NCBI GenBank assembly: GCA_038049695.1
Contig: CP142453.1
Span: forward strand, 33,460,501-33,524,500
Reading direction: 5' to 3'
Source of the DNA: Cinnamomum chago
Lineage: Eukaryota > Streptophyta > Magnoliopsida > Laurales > Lauraceae
Length of the DNA: 64,000 bases
Shown here: positions 54,789-64,000 of the stretch, one piece after another
Position numbering within the stretch: the stretch's first letter is position 1
How the letters are laid out: each line of letters begins with the position of its first letter
Notes under the pieces: model-generated
What the model saw: the letters and a program-made list of their open reading frames with translations, nothing else
Database searches by the model: none
What the model was told of the DNA's origin: nothing
Position numbers and translations under genes: made by a program

Positions 54789-55937
54789 CTACGATAGAAT
54801 GATGGACCATTTTGCCAATTGGGCATTGAGAGAACCTGCTTTTGTGACAAGGACCTTTAAGAGATTGATCCTTGAAATCAGGTATACTGTGTTGGATAGC
54901 AAATAGTGACGCAACTTTTGTACGGCGAACATCACTGCAAGGCATTCTTTTTCGACTAGAGAGTAGCGATGCTCTGCACCTACCAACATGCGACTGAGGT
55001 AATATAGAGCAGCTTCTTTTCCCTCGTCATTTTCTTGTGCTAGCAGAGCGCCCAAAGAGTAATCGAGAGCTCTTGTGTACAAGATGAATGGTTTTCCAGT
55101 TGTGGGGGCAGCCAACACTGGAGGTTTAGTCAGGTATGTCTTGATGTCTTGAAATGCAGCTTCACATTTAGCATCCCAAACAAAGTCCACACCTTTCTTC
55201 ATCAAGCGAGAGAATGGACGACACTTCCCTAATAGATTTGAGATGAACTGTCGAATGTATGCCAACCTTCCTTGAAGCCCTTTTAGTTCTATTAGGGTTC
55301 TTGGAGATGACATTTCTAGGATAGCCTTGACTTTGGTGGGGTCAAGTTCTATTCCGGCTTTCCGAACTATGAATCCAAGAAACTTACCCGATGAGACACC
55401 GATAAAGCACTTTAGTGGATTCATCCGTAGTTTGTGTTTGCGAAGTCGGAGGAAGATTTCTCGAAGATCTTTGAGTGGTCTTCTTTTCTTCGGCTTTTGA
55501 CGGCGAGGTCATCAACATAACATTCGATCGTCTTATGCTGAATATCTTGGAATATTTTCATCATAGCCCTCTGATATGTTGCACCTACATTTTTCAAACC
55601 GAATGGCATGACAGTGTAGTAATGCACGCCAAATGGAGTCCGAAATGATTATGTCTTTCATCTTCAGGATGCATCTTTATCTGATTGTAGCCAGAGAATC
55701 CATCCATGAATGTCATTTGCTTGAATCCGTAGGTGTTGTCGATCATCACCTCTGGTATGGGGAGCGGAAATTCATCTTTAGGGCTTGCATTATTCCGGTC
55801 TCTATAGTCAATACAGACCCTGATCTGCCCATTTTTCTTTGTCACGGGGACGATGTTGGCCAACCATTCACGATGATGTACCTCGCGGATGAAGCCAACG
55901 TTTTTGAGTTTCTAAACTTCTTGTTCAATTTTGTCCA
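54789..55937 (-). pseudogene. Reverse transcriptase and first RNase H of element B
   Basis: RT motif A is intact: MTFMDGFSGYNQIKMHPEDE. Then come MPFGLKNVGATYQRAM and the catalytic YVDD in ECYVDDLAVKSRR. After a frameshift near 55424 the connection domain follows (FLGFIVRKAGIELDP). In RNase H the first acidic position reads LYTRALDYSLGALLAQ, and E is in RYSLVEKECLAVMFA. This RT keeps both catalytic motifs, unlike element A, but is in three frames. Confidence 0.9.
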
Positions 55938-58532
55938 TCACATCAGGACGGAATCTTCTTTGGCCTTGTTTGACAGGCTTGATTCTTTTTGCAGATTGAG
56001 TTTGTGGACTGCTATTTTGGGGTCTAAGCCAGGCATTTCAGCGTAAGACCATGCAAAATAATCAACGAACTCACGAAAAAAAGCGATATACTCAGGTGAC
56101 TCATCATCCTTTATATTCTTACTTATGAATACAGGACGTGGGTTATCAGGTGTCCCCAAGTCTATCTTTTGAACATGATCTTCTATTGGAAGGTTTGAAA
56201 GTGGTTCCTCCACATTGTTTTCGAAGGCTTCCAACTCAACAAGACCTTCTGGAGTTCCAAAGGCATTTACAGACCAAGGCTTTGCTTTTGTCCATGGGTC
56301 TTCTTGATTGGTACTCTTCTCAAGACTTGCAATGAGATAATCCCAATCACTTGTTGAAATTGGGTCGAAGAAGGGTACTTCTTTTGGAGATGATAGTTCT
56401 TCTGGGCCATAAAACTGCGCGTCTGTTTCATCGAACAATTCCTCTTCATCGTCAGGGAAATCATACCAATTGGAGGAGCTTCCTGGATCCTTGACGGGTG
56501 ACTCCTCAAAGAGATATCCAAGGAGATCAATGTCTTCATGGACACGAGATGTTGAGGTTTGGTCGGCAAAACGACTTTGTAGCATTTGTGTCAACTGTCT
56601 CATGGGAGTGTCAGGATCATACCCCAACCCGTATGAAGACTTGTCTATATGACAATGGAGTTTCCAATCCTCCAGTCGACTTTTGGTTAGGGTGGGTTCC
56701 AATGGTGTGAGAATACCACGACCACCTCCCAAACCGATTGGATTCCGAACATCATAGCCCATTTTTTTCATAATAGCTTGTGCCAATGGACTATACACAA
56801 ATAGTTGACGCATACATTCATTTTGGAAAGGTTCAAGCGAAGAATTTGATGAAGAAGCTTCTGATCTGGGGAAAAAGATTCTTTTCTTCTGTCGAAGTTG
56901 CTGGAACGACGAAGGAGCAGACATAGGGTCTTATACGTCAGCAAGTGTCTCCAATGGAGTGAGAGCGGGTTGAACTTGCTTGGTATCTGCCTGGCTTGAC
57001 GATGTGTCGTCTTCTAGCTCTAAATCCGAATCTGTGTCATGCATAATAGACACGAATGAGACAGCGAACTTGCCCCCAGTCTTTTGTTTTGTCTTCTTTG
57101 CTTTGGTGGTGATTACCAAAGGCTTTGAAGATTTGAGAGAGACAACGAAGGGAGAATGAATGCTCTCTTCGGATTTGCTAGAATGTTTGTTTACTTTCGA
57201 TAATTGCTAAGGAGCCTTGCCTGTATCTTTCTGGAGATTTTCAGCAAAGGGTGTTGTTTCTTTCTCCTTTTCATCTTTATACATCTGAACATCTGCAAAA
57301 TGGACGTCTTTGCCTTTGAAGTGCTTTTTATCTGCAAATACTCGATGTATTAAGCCGTCGCTGCCAACGAACTTGATGCACTAATGTAGAGTTGAAAGGA
57401 CGACACCATTTTCGTGTATCCAGAGGGGTCCAAGAAGGATGTTGTAGCATAAAGGGGTTCTTATTGCGTACACAATGACTTCAGAGATAAGGTCACCAAT
57501 TTGCAACTTGAACCTGATTTTGCCGATAGCCCTTTGAGCGCTTCCATCGTATCCAAAGATGGATATAGACGTGTGACTCAGCTTGCTAGGTGGGATGCCC
57601 AGCTCTTCGAGTGCCGAAGTAGAGATGAGGTCAAGTGCAGAACCTGAGTCGATCTGGACTCTGTGTATTGGCATTTCTTTGACGTATCCTATGAAGTACA
57701 AGGGTCGGTTACACTTTGTCTCGCCTAGCAAGAGGTCATCCTTATCGAAAGCAATCGTTGCACTTGCTGTTTTCTGAACCGAGAGGCATTCAGTGCTTGA
57801 TCTCTCAGTTTTCTTCTTTTCTCCCTTTGAGGAAGTACTTGATTTTTTGACCCTATAGTCAATTTCAATTTGTAGGACTTGTGGGGCACGTTTGTCGACA
57901 TCCGCATTTAGCCTTTGCAGTTCTGAAATGAGACTATCATGAGTTTGTGGAGACATTCGTAATAAGTCAAGGATGTGCAGTCGTGCAAGTATGTGTTTGA
58001 AGTGCTTAATCAAGTCGTACATGAAAGCCTCCTTCGGGCCTGCATTTTCATTATTGTTGCCACTTGGGGCATTTACAATTTGCTTTCCTAAAGGATTTAC
58101 ATAAGAAGAAGAAGGTTGGTTGTAATTTTTGTGGTAATCCCGGCCGCAGCGGGTACCTCTATCAACTTCAAGAGCTTCTGGAGAAGGGTCTTCTTTTGGA
58201 GGATCACTCTTGGGATCAAGGGGTCGATCCTTGTCATTTGTTGAAGACGTCTCTGAAGCAATATTGCCGTCTTCAGTAATCGCGTTGCACGGAGCATTTT
58301 TCAGGAACAGGTCCTTAACAGCATCTAGCAACTTCTCTTCTTTGTTGAGTAATTTATCCGTCCAGACATCGCCTATGAGGTCGGGTATCTGGGACCAGTT
58401 GACCGGATTTTCATTGAAGAAGACTTCATTGGCAGGAGCTTCTTCGAGATGATCAGTAGGAAGAGGTTTGAGTTCCGATGTCATAGTTTCAGGAGACGAA
58501 GGCTGAGAAGATAATATCTCTATGGAAGTCAC
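55938..58532 (-). pseudogene. Aspartic protease and long spacer of element B
   Basis: The protease lies at about 57381-57720: MPIHRVQIDSGSALDLISTS (DSG triad) and PLCYNILLGPLWIHENG. Upstream is a long acidic/Ser-rich stretch. Downstream (55938-56924) an extended linker runs to FAWSYAEMPGLDPKIAVHKL, the usual entry to Tat RT. A stop at about 57381 and short breaks near 56925-57380 interrupt it. The long spacer is a feature of large Tat/Ogre elements. Confidence 0.82.
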
Positions 58533-58823
58533 CTGAGGAGATGTAGCTCCAGAAGATATGCTACCGGACGTAGTCTAAGAATCTGAGGCCTTGGCAGACG
58601 AAGCTTCAAAGGCATCATCATCCCTAACTATCACATTGCAAGCAACTCCGATAGGAGATGCCTCTAGAATGCACTGTTGAGATTCAGACTCGTCTTCAGA
58701 TGTAAGAGGATCATCAATCCAACAGTTTTCTTCATTTTCCGGGGTTACCGGAGGAGTTGTCTGTAAATTTTCTGGAATTTCCAGTTCTGGATTTTGATTA
58801 TGACGTAGCTCATTGATGCGAGC

Positions 58824-60971
58824 CTACTCCCGCTCTATGGCAAGATGTTGCAAGATTCTTGCATATTCTTCGAGATCGGGCATATGAGCCAAATCTTCTT
58901 CGTCATATGCTCCTTGCGGTTCATCAATGTTGGGTTCCACTGGAGCGCTTGCTTGTGCTGGATCAACAACATTTTCTTGAATGGCCTCTTGGTCTTCTTC
59001 ATCATCAGACCAGGATCCTTGGGGCTGTAATGGGTTATACCATATTACTGGTATAAGATGCGATTTGGGAATCCATTCCTCATCGGAGAGGTATTCTCCT
59101 ATTTCAAGGGATTCCTCCCATTCATCGGTATCACTGGTAGTATCACTGGACTCGTATCCATCCATGGAGAGTCCAATTACTGAGTTGCAAGAGTATGATG
59201 CCCCTTGCATAGTTTCATTTCTGTAATGAGGTGGCATGAAATCACCAAGGGTGAATTTTCTTACCGTATTTGAAGCCTTGGGAAGGGACTTCTTTGTTGC
59301 CCCCAATGAAGCAATTGAAGAGGTCTTTGCCTTTTCAGGGACTTTTTGTTTTGGTTGAGCTTTCTCCTGCTGTTTGAGCTTGCGGATTTGTTTTTTGGCT
59401 TGCCTTCGTTGTTGAGCGGTAGGCTTTGTTTTGACGATCTCCCAATTTTCATCTTCTAGGAGATCGGGATGCACCCATATGGGTTGTCCGTCTGATGTTG
59501 GATAAGAAACCAACTCTTGGGACGTCTGAGTCATTTTTATCACCTTGAAGGAAGTGGTAATTTTCTTCTTTGGTGACTTGGAGGTTTGTCCATATCACAC
59601 CATGTTGATGGAGGCGACCCATAGTTTTTGTCAAAGGTGATGACTCCGTTTTTCCACATCTCGTTGATCTTTTCTCTCACAACGAAGCATTGATTGAGAG
59701 GATACGAGATCATCTGGTGGTATGGACAATACCGGGGATCATTGGTTTTGCCAACATCTCCTGGTCTTTTGGGCTCAGGTAAGGTGAGTTTACCATTTGC
59801 TACGAGAGCCTCGAAGATTTCTTTAGCATCTTCATCGAATGGGTATTTCTTCTCTACTCGTTCTTTGAAGGCCTCAGAGAGTTCAGGTTTCTTACTTGCA
59901 GTTATGTTTTCAGCTTTCTTTGGCTGCTGAGGAGCTGACTTGGTTTGCACATTAAGAGCCTCATTTTTCTTTGGTTATGAGGTCGTAATGGTAGTCGACT
60001 CTTTCTTTGATGATTTCTGACTGTTGAGGTCTTTGATCACCGTTTCAGCCTCCATAGCTGCTTCTAGGAGTTCTCCCAGGTTTGAGATTTGTTGCCGATA
60101 ATCATGGAGCAGATCCTTGCTCTCATGTTGTTCCGGCAGATGTCGATAGCGACGCTTGTGGCAGTACACATGAGCACTTGTACGCTATCGCCTTCCACTT
60201 GTGAATGAAGTCATATGTTGACTCATTCTCTCCCTATTTTAGGCTGCAGAACTGTGCCATAGTAACATGATGATCTTCACCTTTGAAGTGGGTCAGGAAG
60301 CGTGTCTCCAGCATGGCCCAGTTTTGGATGGAGTCCTCCAGCAGAGTGGAGTACCAATCAAAGGCCATACCTTTTAGGGTACTTGCAAAGAGACGGATCT
60401 TGAGGGCATCTTAATCCGCAATAGCTCCGGTCAAGATCTTGAAGTGGATGACATGTTGTCTGGCTAAACATTTCCCCGTATATGTTTGGAGAGTAGGTTG
60501 TTTGAATTTTACAGGGAACGGAACCGAGTCCATCCATAAGTGATATGGTGGCTTGATCACATCTTCCTTCAATGTATCGTCTTCTTTTGCTTTGGCGAAG
60601 ATATCGTCAACGTCCCTTTTGGTAAGGGCACGTGACTCATTGTTTGTCATCTTGATGACTCGGAGGAGTTTCATTGTTCGGTGGACGCTGGAAAGTGAGA
60701 AGGAGGTTTTCCATCAAAGCCTCAATTCTTTGTTGTCCTTGCTCCAACTGCTGGATGCGTGCGGTTACATCATCATGCAGTGGAGGCTGCTCAGCATTTG
60801 TAACCAGGACTTCATCCTTCGAGAATCGAATGAGGATATCATCTTGGTGACTGAGCTGGAGCTCATTCTTTTGGATGAAGAGTCGGAGGAGTGGTTACTC
60901 CGATGTCCTTGGCTTGAAGGAGAGGGAGAATCCTCTTGATGTCTTCGCGTCCGGGAGACGCTGCGAGTCAC
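58824..60971 (-). pseudogene. Gag of element B
   Basis: The gag core is at 60240-60674: YHLWMDSVPFPVKFKQPTLQ, then (after a stop) ALKIRLFASTLKGMAFDWYS and NWAMLETRFLTHFKG. A Ser/Arg-rich N-terminal piece lies at 60765-60971. Downstream are PRYCPYHQMISYPLNQCF (a zinc-knuckle-like C...H...C, 59700-59760) and a charged, Lys/Gln-rich tail (59260-59450) with long acidic stretches. At least five breaks occur. Several pieces lie in different frames, so exact ends are uncertain. Confidence 0.8.
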
Positions 60972-61173
60972 CCGTTATCTGACATGAATTTTGGTTGCCG
61001 ACTTCTGGCTTTGCCAACCATGTGGACAGCAACAACTCAGTCGGGTCTTTCTTTGTCGACCCATTTTTTAGAGACCTGAAGGGTAGAGTGCTAGGTTCTT
61101 CGCTTCTCTAGTGTCTTTTGTCGATGTGCCGCGCAGCGACGTATACGACGAGCAATTTGAGCTTTAGTCAATT

Positions 61174-61951
61174 CTAGCTGAGCTTTAGCGATAAAGGACA
61201 TAGTCCCTCGTGCACAGCAACCGGACTTGTCTTCTTTGAAGCTAGGCATGGACAGGATCCGGACACGGTCCTTTGCCTGTAGCAGTGAGGCTTTGAATTT
61301 TGCAAGTTCGACCTTGTTGAGATGAAGGGTCGGCTCGCAAGAGTGTAGGCCTTAGCAGGTTCTTGTAGAGGCTTGGTGATGCATGACTTGATTTTGGGCT
61401 TGTAGGAGCAAGTCAGCTCATGCTGGGTTGATTTGTTTGTTTGGTGGAGGGTAGGTTTCTTTTCTTTCATGTAAGAGAGAGGGTAGAACTGGTTCTCCTT
61501 GAGAGGGGCCAGGTACGCTGGCTTTGTAGATGTTTGGGACCTCCTTTGCTTTGGGGAGGGTCTTGGGGACCAGGTTTTGGGGCAAACCCGGTTTCTTGTA
61601 GGTTGAGGCTTCGTTGGAGTGTCACGAGCTTCAGGCTTCTTGATTGTTGCCCTTGGTGTTATGACAGTGACACGTTCAAGGGAGGTTTTCTGCTTCTTGG
61701 CAGGTACAGTTTCTTCTGCAGGAGTGGGAATGGTCCCAGCGACCCGAAGACGATGATCCGGGGAGTAGAGGTCGACCCAGTGTTTTGAGAGTTGCCAACG
61801 GAGATGACACTTCGCAGCTGTCAGGGCACTTGTGAGTGTGCTTGTTTTGCTTCTCTTGAAGCAGGAGTTGGTACTTGTTCTCATCGAAAGTGATGGTCAA
61901 TGAAGCTGCTATTGTTAGTTTGGAACACTTCTGAAACAAGACCACATCCAT
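61174..61951 (-). pseudogene. Unassigned leader reading frame upstream of gag (ORF1-like?)
   Basis: Two overlapping minus-strand frames cover this region, one basic and Thr/Lys/Pro-rich (236 residues), the other starting MDVVLFQKCSKLTIAASLTI. Ogre-type elements have an extra reading frame before gag, and the position fits, but I see no diagnostic motif. It may instead be the damaged N-terminus of gag. Confidence 0.35.
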
Positions 61952-62331
61952 TAGTAATCACAAGGATATGGTGATTATAAATGGAAATTATAAATGAAAA
62001 ATAACTATGGTTTTGTCTTTTCAAATTGCTCGAGGGGACATGGCCCAACCCAAGCAAGATGAAGAAGGCAAAAGGCCATAGAAGGTACAATTATTCTAAA
62101 TGCAAGTATGGTAGGCTCAGGGTGAGCGTTCCAGTGACTACTAGAAGCAATTGTAAACCTTAATTCAAATTACCGAGAAGCAAAGCTCACTCAAGGTAAG
62201 ATGATATAAGGTTGGAGATACAAATGTGTCGGTCGAGAATACATTAGACCCGAAGGGTGTACTAGCACCGCAAGGCATAAATGTTGTAAATCGCATCCTT
62301 GGAAAGGACACGATATGGGATTTTCTTTTTT

Positions 62332-63350
62332 GAAAGGTCAAGATTGGATTCATAAAGGAGAGCAAATGGTATTCCAGTCCAAACACAGGCTCAAACATTT
62401 CTGCAAGTACTGAGCCCGAAAGGGAAGGAAACAGAATTTCTCGAATCTGAACCCAAAAGTGACGGAAGTTTTTTTTTTTTTTGAAAGGTCAAGATTGAAT
62501 TCATCAAAGAGAGCAAATGGTGTTCCAATCCGAACATAGGCTCAAACATTTCTGCGAACACTAAATCCGAAAAGGAGAGAACCAAGATTTCTCAAATCGA
62601 ACTCAAAAGTGACGGAAGTTTTTTTTTTTTTGAAAGGTCAAGATTGAATTCATCAAAGAGAGCAAATAGTGTTCCAATTTGAACATAGGCTCAAACATTT
62701 CTACGAGCACTAAATCCGAAAAGGAGAGAACCAAGATTTCTCAAATCTGAACTCGAAAGTGACGGAAGTTTTTTTTTTTTTTTTGAAGATTTTTTTTTGA
62801 AGGGTTCACATAGGTTTTTAATTCAATCTTATGAAACCTTAGTAGATAGATCAGCCCCTAGATAAGGGTAGGATTACTTAATGAACCCGTTTAGAGGACC
62901 CTTGCCTCGAACAGTCTAACTGCCTCCACACTCTGGACAAGGCTTTTCTTAGATCCACTTCGGTCAAAGAACGCAATTGGTGCAACCTTAGTGGTTTTGG
63001 ACCTTTTTTTTAGAGATTTCTAATGAACTCATTAAAGAGAGCGAATGGCCCCTCCAAATCCAAACGCTGGCTACAAGCGATTTCCGCGAGCCATTATCCG
63101 AAAAGGAAGAAACCAAAGTTTCTCAAATCTGAATCCAAAAGAGAAAAAAAAACTGATTTTTTTTAAAGATTTTGAAATGAGATTTTTTTTTAAATCCCTA
63201 TCGGACTCATCAATGAGAATAGATGGCCCACTCCCCGATACGAACAATAGTTGTAAGCATTTCTGTGAGCTAACAAATTCGAAGATGAGATGATCAAAGT
63301 TTCTCAAAATTGAATCCAAGAAAGAGAAATCAGATTTCTTTTTTTTTAAA
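62332..63350. repeat. About 150-bp tandem repeat in the leader of element B
   Basis: Three close copies start GAAAGGTCAAGATTG at 62332, 62483 and 62632 (periods 151 and 149). They contain CAAAGAGAGCAAATGG, CTCAAACATTTCTG and AAAAGTGACGGAAGTTTTTT. Two more diverged copies lie at about 63010-63160 and 63170-63345 (ACTCATTAAAGAGAGCGAAT; TTTCTCAAATCTGAATCC). Each ends in a poly-T run. Confidence 0.88.
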
Positions 63351-63488
63351 TGAGAAAGAATGGAAATAAATTCAAAAATAGAAATTTCCAAAAATCTCAT
63401 CTCATGTTTTTTTTAGATGCAAGATCCAACATATGCCACTAACTATAAAGGAGCCTAAGAATTAAGCATCGCGTTCTCAAATGAACGA

Positions 63489-63506
63489 GTCCCACCGGGT
63501 GTGCCA
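63489..63506 (-). promoter_or_regulatory. Primer-binding site of element B
   Basis: The minus strand reads TGGCACACCCGGTGGGAC three bases after the LTR end. This is the position and TGG start expected of a tRNA 3'-end complement. The tRNA is not identified. Confidence 0.6.
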
Positions 63507-63509
63507 GCT

Positions 63510-64000
63510 TGATGGGCCCGACCTTTCGTCCTCTCCTTCTTCCCCGAGGCTGCCGGGGTCCGGCGGAGGAGAAAAGCGAGTCATCAACATTTTTTTGTAC
63601 AGGTATGCCAGATTTTCTATTCTACTCGAAATTCGAAGTGGTGATCCGGAGATTCACCTTCACAAGTAGAAAGGAAATCAACTTTTTTTTCTAACTTTCC
63701 ATTGCACATATATTTTAAAAAAGAGACACAATTTTTTTTAATGCCGTGAGAGGCGGTTTCATTTTGTTTGCCGTGAAAGGCGATTTGTGCTGCGGAAGGC
63801 GATTTGTGCCGTGAAATGCGATTTACAAATCTCATCAATAATGAAAGACAAGAAATGTATTTTTTTTAATCTCTTTACAAAGAATACAAAATACAATAGA
63901 AAAGTGAGAAAATGAATCTAACTTCTTAAGAGATTGCGAGGACTCTTTTAGATCGACGGTCGCAAGTCATGTATGGACTTCGTCATCGTCCTTCAGATGA
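63510..64000 (-). repeat. 5' LTR of element B (first 491 bp seen, cut by window end)
   Basis: Matches 39554 to about 40060 almost throughout, with the shared anchors AGGAGAAAAGCGAGTCATCA, TTCGAAGTGGTGATCCGGAG and CGTCCTTCAGATGA. A net 16-base indel is due mainly to one fewer GCCGTGAAAGGCGATTTGT unit. Substitutions and small indels are common, so the insertion is not recent. Confidence 0.88.

Larger units (their letters stand above)
39554..64000 (-). mobile_element. Element B: giant Tat-lineage (Ogre-like) Ty3/gypsy retrotransposon, incomplete in window
   Basis: The 3' LTR is 39554-42240. The 5' LTR starts at 63510 and is cut by the window end; if equal in length, the element ends near 66.2 kb. 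Gag, protease, RT, RNase H, a second RNase H and integrase run on the minus strand from 60971 down to 52847. The long space between integrase and 3' LTR holds a plus-strand gene (43243-48133), tandem repeats, and a nested copia fragment (48535-52798). Size, dual RNase H, long LTR and repeats fit Tat/Ogre elements. Candidate target duplication is CCCAA (39549-39553); the partner is outside the window. Confidence 0.9.

Noticed and set aside
59694..59930. Plus-strand frame opposite gag of element B
   Set aside because: Mirror of the minus-strand gag coding region; no recognisable domain, unlike the antisense genes.

Overview
The window is nuclear DNA of a flowering plant. The evidence is chromovirus and Tat-lineage Ty3/gypsy retrotransposons, Ty1/copia elements, hAT and Mutator-like DNA transposons, GT-AG introns, and one plant hormone gene (ABA2/xanthoxin dehydrogenase type). 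About 80% is transposable elements, so this is a large, repeat-rich genome. The species cannot be named from the sequence. There are no prokaryotic genes, CRISPR arrays, rRNA or tRNA genes.

Layout. (1) 1-4200: 3' part of a Tekay/Del-type chromovirus on the minus strand, joined at about 4200 to the LTR, primer-binding site and leader of a copia element (4201-6180). (2) 6490-6823: relic of a hAT transposase. (3) 7324-18174: complete Tat-lineage gypsy element (element A) with 757-780 bp LTRs, a 5-bp target duplication (GTAAC), a broken minus-strand gag-pol with two RNase H domains, and a plus-strand (antisense) gene between pol and the 3' LTR. (4) 18629-21455: the one convincing host gene, a two-exon ABA2-like short-chain dehydrogenase on the minus strand. 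(5) 22240-23310: tandem array interrupted by a MITE. (6) about 26070-39553: probable Mutator-like element of the Ulp1-carrying kind. It has a plus-strand plant-mobile-domain/Ulp1 gene, a convergent minus-strand MULE transposase, and an array of nine palindromes between them; a complete 5-kb hAT element (27779-32789, 8-bp target duplication CTTGTATT) sits inside it. (7) 39554 to beyond 64000: giant Tat-lineage element (element B, 2.69-kb LTR), inserted in the MULE transposase gene and itself holding a 5'-truncated copia element (48535-52798). Element B also has a plus-strand antisense gene, with a TATA box, a short first exon, several GT-AG introns and a plant-mobile-domain-like protein.

The strongest biological themes are: two Tat retrotransposons that each carry an intron-containing antisense gene behind its own TATA box; related plant mobile domains carried by both a DNA transposon and a retrotransposon in the same window; and a palindrome array at the convergence point of the MULE genes. 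Nearly all transposon reading frames have stops or frameshifts. The ABA2-like gene looks intact.
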